DNA of 64,000 bases from Galbibacter kalidii (GTDB lineage: Bacteria; Bacteroidota; Bacteroidia; Flavobacteriales; Flavobacteriaceae), in contig NZ_JAPFGA010000001.1 of NCBI RefSeq assembly GCF_026241135.1, positions 124,001-188,000 on the forward strand, written 5' to 3'. Positions within the stretch are counted from its first letter, which is position 1. Each line of letters begins with the position of its first letter. The translations under genes were made by a program, and so were the position numbers. Under the pieces are notes generated by a model that ran no database searches, was not told the DNA's origin, and saw nothing but the letters and a program-made list of their open reading frames with translations. This document shows positions 42,880 to 50,292 of this stretch, one piece after another.

Positions 42880-43404
42880 TTATTGTTCATTATCGGATGA
42901 CTCATCATAGTAAGGATCCATATTAGTATTGCTCAGGTAATCTATGATTTCATTCTCGTCGATGGATTCTGCAAAGAGAACATTATCGAGCGGTACATCG
43001 TTGAAGGTTTCTACAATATCATAGGAATTTGGCGTAAAATATCCTTCTTCGATATAGGTGTCTATTTCTGAAATGGCTAATGTTTCAAATCCACTTGTTC
43101 CGTTTTGTGGGTTATTTTTAAAGACAAACAAACCAATAATGAACAAGGCGGCTATTCCGGCAGCAGGTAAGGCCCATTTTCTGAATTCATGCAATGAAAT
43201 AACCTTAGTTTCCTGTCTTTGTATTTTGCTGTCCAGCCTTTGCTGAAAAGTTTTAAAATAGTTGTCGGGAACTTTAAAACCTTCCTGATTAGGGATAAAT
43301 TGATCGGCTTTTATTTTTTCAGATAAACGATCGTCAAATTCCGAGAAATAATCCTTCGGAACTTTAAAACCATCTTTTTTAATATCTGTTAATTTTTGTT
43401 TCAT
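42880..43404 (-). CDS. single-pass membrane protein, probable anti-sigma factor
   Basis: A protein of 174 residues with repeated cytoplasmic segments (KDGFKVPKDYFSEFDDRL and QEGFKVPDNYFKTFQQRL, two copies of a GFKVPxxYF motif at about 11-44), one transmembrane helix (about 74-92, ALPAAGIAALFIIGLFVF) and an acidic periplasmic tail. The topology and location between an ECF sigma gene and a periplasmic sensor fit an anti-sigma factor, but no canonical ZAS or RsiW domain is seen. Confidence 0.65.
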   Translation of the reverse strand: MKQKLTDIKKDGFKVPKDYFSEFDDRLSEKIKADQFIPNQEGFKVPDNYFKTFQQRLDSKIQRQETKVISLHEFRKWALPAAGIAALFIIGLFVFKNNPQNGTSGFETLAISEIDTYIEEGYFTPNSYDIVETFNDVPLDNVLFAESIDENEIIDYLSNTNMDPYYDESSDNEQ

Positions 43405-43448
43405 TGTTATTTAGACCTATTTTTTTTAAAAAGGTTTAATGGGTTTAC

Positions 43449-43988
43449 TCATTCTGTTGTCAAATAACGTTCTATTTTTTTTACCGCATGGTGATACGAA
43501 GCTTTTAAACCTCCCACAGAGGTATCCAAAACGGTCGAAATATCTTCGTATTTCATATCCTCAAAATATTTCATATTAAAAACCAAGCGCTGTTTTTCCG
43601 GTAGGGTTGCAATGGCTTTTTGTAGCTTCAACTGAATTTCCTCGCCTTCAAAATAAACATCGGCCCTGAGGTTTTCTATCATGGATGCTTGTAATTCCTC
43701 ATCAGAAATTTGGGATTCCCTGGCTCTTTTCTTTAAAAAACTCAGCGATTCATTGGTTGCAATGCGATACATCCATGTGTAGATGGAGCTATCCTCATTA
43801 AAAGACTGTATATTTTTATAAATTTTGACAAAAGTGTTTTGTAAAACATCATCTGTATCATCGTGATTCATCACAATGCGTCGAATGTGCCAATACAAAC
43901 GCTCCTTGTATGTGGATACAAGTTTTTTGAATGCCCGCTCTTGAGTACCACGGTTTTTCAGGTCTTTGATTAAAGTGTCTCCCTGCAA
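43449..43988 (-). CDS. ECF-type RNA polymerase sigma factor
   Basis: A protein of 179 residues with region 2 (DTDDVLQNTFVKIYKNIQSFNEDSSIYTWMYRIATNESL, about 42-80) and region 4 (ATLPEKQRLVFNMKYFEDMKYEDISTVLDTSVGGLKASYHHAVKKI, about 126-171). It directs polymerase to a small stress regulon. The only codon at the expected N terminus is TTG at 43988 (MQGDTLIKDL), since no ATG lies nearby upstream. First gene of the sigma/membrane protein/sensor trio on the minus strand. Confidence 0.9.
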   Translation of the reverse strand: MQGDTLIKDLKNRGTQERAFKKLVSTYKERLYWHIRRIVMNHDDTDDVLQNTFVKIYKNIQSFNEDSSIYTWMYRIATNESLSFLKKRARESQISDEELQASMIENLRADVYFEGEEIQLKLQKAIATLPEKQRLVFNMKYFEDMKYEDISTVLDTSVGGLKASYHHAVKKIERYLTTE

Positions 43989-44069
43989 TGAATGTCTTTG
44001 TTTACAAATGTTAGACTCTAATTTATGAAAAAAGTTTTATCCCACTGTGGATGCTAGTCTTCAAAGAGG

Positions 44070-44540
44070 TTAATTAATCTCAACAGTTGGGTAATGTTTT
44101 ACCTCAAAGTTCAATGAATTGGCGATAAAACAATATTCGCTGGCCTTGTGATGAAGCTTTTTGGCAAGATCAATTTTGTCTTTTTCCACAATTTTGACTA
44201 TCGGATGTAAGATAACTTCAGTAAAATGACCTTTACCATTACTTTCTTCAACCATAACTCCTTCCGCAGTGTCATGATAACTTACAACCATTATCTTGGC
44301 TTGTGAACAAAAATGTAAATACCAAAGCATGTGGCAGGAAGAAATAGAAGAGAGAAACATATCTTCCGGGTTGTGTTTGGTGGGGTCACCACGGAAGGCA
44401 GGATCTGCTGAACCTTCTATAACTGCTTTATTGTTTACCACAATCCGGTGTGATCTTTCATAGCTTTTGTAGTTTGTCGTTCCTTCACCGGTATTTCCGG
44501 TCCATTCTAGGGATAACTTATAATGATGTTTGCGTTCCAT
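44070..44540 (-). CDS. OsmC family protein
   Basis: A protein of 156 residues with the OsmC cysteines: SSISSCHMLWYLHFC (first Cys near 77) and ASEYCFIANSLNFEVKHYP (near 142), plus NPEDMFLSSIS before them. It likely reduces organic peroxides, and is a different subgroup from the OsmC at 9471, being longer and carrying a long N-terminal beta hairpin. A TATTTTTG box lies four bases upstream of its ATG at 44540; a TTG start one codon earlier is possible. Confidence 0.85.
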   Translation of the reverse strand: MERKHHYKLSLEWTGNTGEGTTNYKSYERSHRIVVNNKAVIEGSADPAFRGDPTKHNPEDMFLSSISSCHMLWYLHFCSQAKIMVVSYHDTAEGVMVEESNGKGHFTEVILHPIVKIVEKDKIDLAKKLHHKASEYCFIANSLNFEVKHYPTVEIN

Positions 44541-44544
44541 CAAT

Positions 44545-44552
44545 CAAAAATA
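44545..44552 (-). promoter_or_regulatory. -7 promoter box of the OsmC gene
   Basis: TATTTTTG on the minus strand, four bases before the ATG at 44540. Confidence 0.45.
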
Positions 44553-44620
44553 CAAAGGAATATGTAGAGAAGACATAAATCATAACATTTTATGTTCCAT
44601 TCGTCGAGAATATGTAATTT

Positions 44621-44628
44621 TAAATTTG
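44621..44628 (+). promoter_or_regulatory. -7 promoter box of the esterase-ABC operon
   Basis: TAAATTTG, 29 bases before the ATG at 44658. Confidence 0.45.
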
Positions 44629-44657
44629 ATTTTGAGATGGTAAATAATTTTTAACAG

Positions 44658-45542
44658 ATGAAAGATATAGTTTTATGTACTTTGGCATTGCTGAGCAGTT
44701 TGTCATTATTCGCACAACACAAAGAGACATTCACCTATGCAGTCAAAGGAGGGGAGAGTTTGAAAATGGATGTTTACTCCCCTGAAAAGATAGCAAAAGA
44801 CCAAAAACTACCGGTGTTGTTGTGGATTCATGGCGGTGGGTTTTCCGGTGGGTCAAGAGATAATAAAAACGAAGTGGAGTTGTGCAAATATGTCACTGGG
44901 AAAGGTTATATCGGGGTTTCTATTTCCTATCGCTTATTGCGAAAAGGAACAACCACGGCATTTGGATGCGATTGTACTAAAGAAGAGAAACTGGAAACTT
45001 TTAAACAAGCGACAATCGATTATATGGATGCTGCTGAGTATCTGGTAAAATACGCTGATGAATTACAAATAGACACTACTAAAATTATTGCCGGAGGGAG
45101 TAGTGCAGGTGCCGAAACGGTGCTCAGTGCAGTTTTTATGAAGGAATATTATATAGATGAAGCCAATAAATATAGCGATATCAACTTCGCTGGTATTTTC
45201 TCTTTGGCAGGGGCTATGATAAATGCAGATTATATCACAAAGGAAAATGCAGTGCCGGGAGTGTTTTTCCACGGAACGGATGATAATTTGGTACCTTTTG
45301 CTAATGCGCCGCACCATTATTGTGAGAAAGACAAAGCGGGGTATTTAATGTTGGACGGATCAGCAGTGATTGCTGAGAAATTGGAAAAACTGGAAATGCC
45401 GTATTATTTTCAGGTGGTTAAAAATGCTAAACACGAGGTTTCGGGAATTCCATTTACTGCATTGGATGAGGTCTTTGGATTTTTTGATCGGACACTTTTT
45501 AAAAACGAAATTGTGCAAACCAAAGTGATAAGCACCAAATAG
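44658..45542 (+). CDS. exported alpha/beta hydrolase (carboxylesterase, HSL-like)
   Basis: A protein of 294 residues with a signal peptide (1-20, ending SLFAQ). The oxyanion motif HGGGFSGGSRD (about 56-66), nucleophile elbow GGSSAGAETVL (Ser near 149) and a late His (AKHEV near 258) give a catalytic triad typical of the esterase/lipase superfamily. The substrate is unknown. The ABC protein gene starts nine bases after its stop, so the two are co-transcribed. Confidence 0.85.
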   Translation: MKDIVLCTLALLSSLSLFAQHKETFTYAVKGGESLKMDVYSPEKIAKDQKLPVLLWIHGGGFSGGSRDNKNEVELCKYVTGKGYIGVSISYRLLRKGTTTAFGCDCTKEEKLETFKQATIDYMDAAEYLVKYADELQIDTTKIIAGGSSAGAETVLSAVFMKEYYIDEANKYSDINFAGIFSLAGAMINADYITKENAVPGVFFHGTDDNLVPFANAPHHYCEKDKAGYLMLDGSAVIAEKLEKLEMPYYFQVVKNAKHEVSGIPFTALDEVFGFFDRTLFKNEIVQTKVISTK

Positions 45543-45551
45543 TAGCGAAGA

Positions 45552-47057
45552 ATGACACTCAAAACAGCGGAGCGACAATTAGTATTGGACCATATTGATT
45601 TATTGGCCGAAGGGCATAGTATACTCAAAGATATTAAACTGAAAATAGTTAATGGGCAAGCCATGGCCATTACCGGAAGATCGGGGAGTGGCAAAACTTC
45701 ACTGGCCAAGATCATTTCCGAAGCGATAAAACCCTCTTCAGGAACACTTGAGAACCCGTTTAAAACAGTGTTTGTTAGCCAACAAGATTATTTCAGTGAA
45801 CTCGCAGGTTTGGCGAGTACCTATTACAGTAAGCGTTATGAATTCCATGAGTACGAAAAGCAAATGGGGGTAGGAGAATACTTGGCTCAGGTGAACCACA
45901 AATGTCAATACACCGATTTGCATTTGGAAGAGGTTCCGATCCTGGAAACTTTTCAGATAAAGCATTTGCTAAGCAGTAACTTGATGCAATTGAGCAATGG
46001 TGAAAGAAAGCGATTGCAGTTGGTACAGGCCTTTTTTGAGCGGCCGGAAATGCTGATTATGGATCAGCCGTTCACGGGTTTGGATGTTGATTCCCGAAAA
46101 TTGCTGACAAAACATTTACAAAAAGTATCCTCAATGGGAGTCACATTGGTTCTGATCTGCGGAATTGGTGAAATCCCCGATTTTATTAAAAAGGCCATCA
46201 CTTTGGAAAAAGGGGAAATTGTATATCAAGGTACTCCTTCCACAATTTCCGACGTAATTATTTCTGAAGAAAGTATCAATAGTGAGATTGATGTAGATGC
46301 TCTTTTTCATAAGTCTGAGGATGCACATGAGACGATCATTAAAATGAAGGATGTCAATGTGAGTATGAAAGAAAAACCTATCCTGAAAGCCATCAATTGG
46401 GAAGTAAAATCCGGGGAGTGTTGGGCGCTTTTGGGACATAACGGTGCCGGAAAATCAACTTTATTGAGTTTGGTAACGGCTGATAATCCGCAGGGATACA
46501 CCAACGATCTTACCTTGTTTGGACGAAAAAGGGGAAGTGGCGAAAGTATTTGGGACATCAAAAAGAAGATTGGGTTTTTATCACCTGAATTACATCTGTA
46601 TTTTATGCGGGGAAAAGGTGTATTGAACACCGTTCCCGGAATGCAAGCTGACATCCCTGTGTATAGTACTATCAGTTGTTTGGATGTGATTATCTCCGGA
46701 TTTAATGATGAGGTGGGGACGATTTCTATTCCGTCTGAAGGACAAATAGAATTGGCAAAAAAATGGTTGGAACTGGTAAAACTGTCCCATTTAGAAGATG
46801 TTTTGTTTGTACACGCGTCCTTGGGGGAACAACGCGTATTACTTTTACTGCGGGCATTGATAAAATCTCCTGCTTTGTTGATCCTTGACGAACCCAGTCA
46901 GGGAATGGATGCCCAACAGGTAGACTATTTCAAAAAATTATTGGATCACATTTGTAGTTCGAGACATATCACCATGGTTTATGTGTCTCACCGTAAGGAA
47001 GAGATTCCCGATGTTGTGACTAAAGTACTCAGACTAGAAAATGGAAGCGTAATCTAA
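45552..47057 (+). CDS. ABC protein with two ATPase domains (ModF-like)
   Basis: A protein of 501 residues with two nucleotide-binding domains and no membrane helices. Domain 1: Walker A GRSGSGKTSL (about 37-46), signature LSNGERKR, Walker B LIMDQPFTGLD, where the catalytic Glu position is Gln. Domain 2: Walker A GHNGAGKSTL (about 295-304), signature-like ASLGEQRV, Walker B LILDEPSQGMD with Glu. Soluble double ABC proteins of the ModF/PhrA type resemble this layout. No permease gene is adjacent, so a transport role is not established. It follows an esterase gene by nine bases; its stop overlaps the convergent gene. Confidence 0.85.
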   Translation: MTLKTAERQLVLDHIDLLAEGHSILKDIKLKIVNGQAMAITGRSGSGKTSLAKIISEAIKPSSGTLENPFKTVFVSQQDYFSELAGLASTYYSKRYEFHEYEKQMGVGEYLAQVNHKCQYTDLHLEEVPILETFQIKHLLSSNLMQLSNGERKRLQLVQAFFERPEMLIMDQPFTGLDVDSRKLLTKHLQKVSSMGVTLVLICGIGEIPDFIKKAITLEKGEIVYQGTPSTISDVIISEESINSEIDVDALFHKSEDAHETIIKMKDVNVSMKEKPILKAINWEVKSGECWALLGHNGAGKSTLLSLVTADNPQGYTNDLTLFGRKRGSGESIWDIKKKIGFLSPELHLYFMRGKGVLNTVPGMQADIPVYSTISCLDVIISGFNDEVGTISIPSEGQIELAKKWLELVKLSHLEDVLFVHASLGEQRVLLLLRALIKSPALLILDEPSQGMDAQQVDYFKKLLDHICSSRHITMVYVSHRKEEIPDVVTKVLRLENGSVI

Positions 47058-47479
47058 TTTTGATTGCACAGGTGTATGGCCCATCTGCTTTGCAGTTGTC
47101 CGAACTTTTTCACCTCTTTTCGCAATAATTCCAAAAACTCCTTACCGTGTTCATGGTTGAGCTCCAATTTTTCACAATAGTGCAACAAAGCTGCTGTTGT
47201 TTTTTCAAGTGAAGAAACCGACTGCATTTTTACAGCAGGATCGGCTGTACTTTCGGCTATGGCAATTTTAGGAGCCAAACCCAGGGAAGCCATGATCAAT
47301 TTATCAGAGAACTGATCAGCAACAAAAGAAGAGCGATTGAGTTCCAAAATACTTTTATCTCCCCTTAAATAGTTGGAAATTTGTCTACTGAGTTTAAAAA
47401 TGTGTATCGCCTTTCTGTAAATGGGCGATTTGCTCACATTTCTTTTTTTGTGGCGATAGGATTGGTAATTCTTTTTCAT
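47054..47479 (-). CDS. hypothetical helical protein
   Basis: A protein of 141 residues, not recognised. The N terminus is strongly basic (MKKNYQSYRHKKRN), followed by amphipathic helices: YRKAIHIFKLSRQISNYL, DKLIMASLGLAPKIAIAE, SLEKTTAALLHYCEKLE and KEFLELLRKEVKKF. Four helices suggest a bundle, and the pattern is faintly like the four-helix-bundle proteins at 19.5 and 21.2 kb, but without their SIPSNIAEG core, so I do not assign it to that family. The start is ATG 47479, supported by a TAATTTTG box at 47495; a TTG at 47497 would overlap that box. It is divergent from the Lrp gene. Confidence 0.65.
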   Translation of the reverse strand: MKKNYQSYRHKKRNVSKSPIYRKAIHIFKLSRQISNYLRGDKSILELNRSSFVADQFSDKLIMASLGLAPKIAIAESTADPAVKMQSVSSLEKTTAALLHYCEKLELNHEHGKEFLELLRKEVKKFGQLQSRWAIHLCNQN

Positions 47480-47494
47480 CAAAGCTTCTTTTTT

Positions 47495-47502
47495 CAAAAT
47501 TA
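47495..47502 (-). promoter_or_regulatory. -7 promoter box of the hypothetical gene at 47054-47479
   Basis: TAATTTTG on the minus strand, 15 bases upstream of ATG 47479, within the divergent spacer shared with the Lrp gene. Confidence 0.5.
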
Positions 47503-47545
47503 CTACAGAATAAGCAAAGGTTTATTTTGATTTTAAAGTGAAAGT

Positions 47546-47568
47546 CGTATTTTACAATAAAAAATACG
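47546..47568. promoter_or_regulatory. candidate Lrp operator in a divergent spacer
   Basis: Perfect 8-base arms CGTATTTT (47546-47553) and AAAATACG (47561-47568) separated by 7 bases. AT-rich dyads of about this size are usual Lrp-family sites, and this one lies between the hypothetical gene and the Lrp gene. Confidence 0.45.
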
Positions 47569-47593
47569 GCATTAATCTTATTTTGATTTAAAA

Positions 47594-48043
47594 ATGAAAA
47601 CAGATAAACTTAACTGGGATATTTTGAAGCTTTTACAACAAAATGCACGCTATACCAATGCAGAAATCGGAAGGAAAATAGGATTGTCATCACCAGCAGT
47701 TGCAGAGCGGATCAAAAAGTTGGAAGACCTCGGGGTGATTAATGGATATAGGGCAGAGGTGAGCCATATCGAAACCGGGTATCAGTTAAAAGCATTTGTG
47801 AGTTTACGTGCTTTTATGGGGAAATTGAAACCTTTTTTGGAGAAGGTAGTGGAGTTTAAAGAAGTACTGAACTGCTATCGTATCACAGGAAATGAAAATT
47901 TGTTGATGGAAGTGGTTTTATCCGATCAATTTCACTTGGAAGAGTTTATCGACAAGCTGATTACCTATGGTGAGGTACGTACTCATATCGTACTTTCCAA
48001 TGTGGTGGAGAATAATCCTATTGGGAGGAAGTTACCGAGATAG
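47594..48043 (+). CDS. Lrp/AsnC family transcriptional regulator
   Basis: A protein of 149 residues with an N-terminal winged helix (KLNWDILKLLQQNARYTNAEIGRKIGLSSPAVAERIKKLEDLGVINGYRAEV) and a C-terminal RAM ligand domain (about 65-140, AFVSLRAFMGKLKPFLEKVVEF and RITGNENLLMEVVL). Members sense amino acids and often regulate their own gene and a neighbour. It is divergent from 47479 with a 23-base dyad between them. It converges with the TPR kinase gene. Confidence 0.92.
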   Translation: MKTDKLNWDILKLLQQNARYTNAEIGRKIGLSSPAVAERIKKLEDLGVINGYRAEVSHIETGYQLKAFVSLRAFMGKLKPFLEKVVEFKEVLNCYRITGNENLLMEVVLSDQFHLEEFIDKLITYGEVRTHIVLSNVVENNPIGRKLPR

Positions 48044-48062
48044 AAATATAAAGTACGTTAGC

Positions 48063-48078
48063 CCCGATAGTTATCGGG
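48063..48078. repeat. CCCGATA-type hairpin, third relative of the dispersed repeat
   Basis: CCCGATA-GT-TATCGGG, arms of 7 bases. It is the first hairpin of the 4306/12028 unit without its second hairpin, lying between two convergent genes, where it may help end transcription even without a T run. Confidence 0.6.
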
Positions 48079-48102
48079 ATACGAAGGTAGAAGTAATACT
48101 GT

Positions 48103-50148
48103 TTATTTTTTAGGCAATGTGAAAAAGAAACTCGTTCCACTGGCTAATGTAGAGGTGATGGATAGTTTTCCGTTATTTTTATCTATCATTTCTTTGCAGA
48201 GTTTCAGCCCAAGACCGGTTCCTTTTTCATTATTAGTGCCGTAAGTTGAGTTGAAATGTGTTTTTTTATAAAGGATGTTGTCGATATCTTTCTGGTTCAT
48301 GCCAATTCCACTGTCTTTTATTTCAACCTGAAATGAATCTTCTTTTTCTGTGGCGAGAATGGCGATAGCACCGTTTTCGGGGGTAAATTTAATGGCATTG
48401 TCAATCAGGTTTCTAAAAACCAAGGTAATCTGGTCAGCATCAACATATACAATAGTATCATCTTGAATCTTGTTGGTGATATTGATATGTTTTTTGAGTG
48501 CTAATTCATTAAGTAATTTCAAGGTTTCGTCACTTATTTGTTTCAAATCAATCTTTGAAGGGCGGGTAATGGCTCCACTTTTCATTTGAGCTTGTCCCCA
48601 AACCAGTAAGTTGTTCAGTGTAAAGGAAATATTTTTTACCTGCTCACTTAAATTGGATGTGAATTGCATAAAATCATCAGCATCTATTTCATTGTTTTTC
48701 AGCAGATCGATCAATGAATTTAAAGAAGCGATAGGCGTCCGCAAATCGTGAGCTATAATGGAAAAGAGTTTATTTTTTGTATCGTTGAGCTCTTCTAATT
48801 CATTTTCCCTCTTTTCCAGATCGGCATTCTTTTTAGCGAGGAGATTGTTCAGTTTTTTTTCCAGTTTTCTACTGCGTTGTGTAAAAAACAATACGGTAAG
48901 CAAGATGATTACTCCACCGCTGGATAAATAGATCAACAGACGTTGTTTGTTGAGCTTTTTTTCATTCCCCAGCACCAGTTGGTTTTCCTTTTCAATATAA
49001 TTCATTTGAGCCTCGTGGGCAGCCAAACCTTTGGTGTTGTCGCTGTTGAAAATACTATCGGTGTAATTTTTGAATTGCTCGTGATAAGTCAAGGCTTTTT
49101 CATAGTCCCGGGTTTGTTTGTAGATATAGGAGAGGATTTCAGCGCTTTGCTTTATTTCTTCAAATGAATTTAATGCTTTGCCAGCGGTTAATGCTTCTTC
49201 GGCATAGGTTTTTGCGAGATCAAATTCATTCAGGTGGCAATACGCTTCGGCAATCCCATTCAGTAAAGAGGTTTTTCCTCTGGGATCATCAATTTTTTCA
49301 TAGAGCGAGAGCGATTCCATAAAAGTTTTCAAGGCTTCTTCGTGCCGCTCCGTTTCGACAAACAATTTTGCTTTGACCATCAAAGCAAAAGCTAACCAGT
49401 CATTATACCCCAACTCTTTGAAAATGGAAATACTTTTTTCAATATTCTCAAACCCTTTATCAAATTCTTTTACCCTCAGTTGAAAATCAGCCAAATTACT
49501 CAAGGTTTGCCCCTGAGCCAGAACATGACCTGTTTGTTCATTGATCTTTTGGGTTTTTTCAAGGAGGTTTAATGCTTTATGATATTCTTTTTGAGTACCG
49601 TAGGTGAGCCCGAGGTTTTCATAGGCCATTCCCAGGTATAAAAGCTCATCTTTTGTTTTGTCTTTTGCTTTTTCACCAATGTTGATGGCTGTTAGACTAG
49701 CTTCAACAGAATTTTTGATGTCCCCGTCATAATCATAAAAAATAGAGAGACTGTTGTAGCATGTCAGTATATATTGCAGATTGTTTATTTCCAGGGCTTT
49801 TTCAAGTGCTTTTTTGACCAGGGGAATTGACTTTTTATATTCGCCAAGTTCACTGTAATAAAATCCTAAATTATTATTTGCTTCAATAATACCTTTGGGA
49901 TAATCAATTTCGTTTGCCAATTGTAGGGACTTTTCTGCATATAGCTTTACCGTATCGTTGTTTACGTAGTAATGCCATTGAGCATAAGCATTAAGCAGAT
50001 TGATGTATGCAGTATCTTTTGTCTTCCCGGGAATATTCCTAAAACGCTCAATCTCTTTGGAAAGGCTGTCTATTTTCCGTGTTTGTCCATAGGCAAGATT
50101 GCCAAAAAGCAGACATAACAGTAAAATATAAAGTAGTTTAAACTTCAT
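48103..50148 (-). CDS. TPR sensor histidine kinase
   Basis: A protein of 681 residues: signal peptide (1-21, ending LAYGQ), an extracytoplasmic TPR array of about eight repeats (about 60-370, with A-Y-N-N-L-G, Y-x-x-Y type motifs), one transmembrane helix (about 402-420), a coiled coil, then HisKA (FSIIAHDLRTPIASL, His near 467) and an intact ATPase domain (FRNLIDNAIKF, DSGIGMNQKD, GTGLGLKLCKEM). This is a classical Bacteroidota kinase architecture. No response regulator gene is adjacent, so it is an orphan. The ligand is unknown. Confidence 0.92.
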   Translation of the reverse strand: MKFKLLYILLLCLLFGNLAYGQTRKIDSLSKEIERFRNIPGKTKDTAYINLLNAYAQWHYYVNNDTVKLYAEKSLQLANEIDYPKGIIEANNNLGFYYSELGEYKKSIPLVKKALEKALEINNLQYILTCYNSLSIFYDYDGDIKNSVEASLTAINIGEKAKDKTKDELLYLGMAYENLGLTYGTQKEYHKALNLLEKTQKINEQTGHVLAQGQTLSNLADFQLRVKEFDKGFENIEKSISIFKELGYNDWLAFALMVKAKLFVETERHEEALKTFMESLSLYEKIDDPRGKTSLLNGIAEAYCHLNEFDLAKTYAEEALTAGKALNSFEEIKQSAEILSYIYKQTRDYEKALTYHEQFKNYTDSIFNSDNTKGLAAHEAQMNYIEKENQLVLGNEKKLNKQRLLIYLSSGGVIILLTVLFFTQRSRKLEKKLNNLLAKKNADLEKRENELEELNDTKNKLFSIIAHDLRTPIASLNSLIDLLKNNEIDADDFMQFTSNLSEQVKNISFTLNNLLVWGQAQMKSGAITRPSKIDLKQISDETLKLLNELALKKHINITNKIQDDTIVYVDADQITLVFRNLIDNAIKFTPENGAIAILATEKEDSFQVEIKDSGIGMNQKDIDNILYKKTHFNSTYGTNNEKGTGLGLKLCKEMIDKNNGKLSITSTLASGTSFFFTLPKK

Positions 50149-50292
50149 TTAGGGACTAATATTGCTGCAAAATTTAATATAAATTCCATTAAATGGGCTA
50201 TTTTTTCGATGTTCTGCTCGAAAATGTGTTAAGTTCTATTTGAAAATATCTATTATTTTGTTGATGTTTAAAAGTTGATCACAATCTCACTC

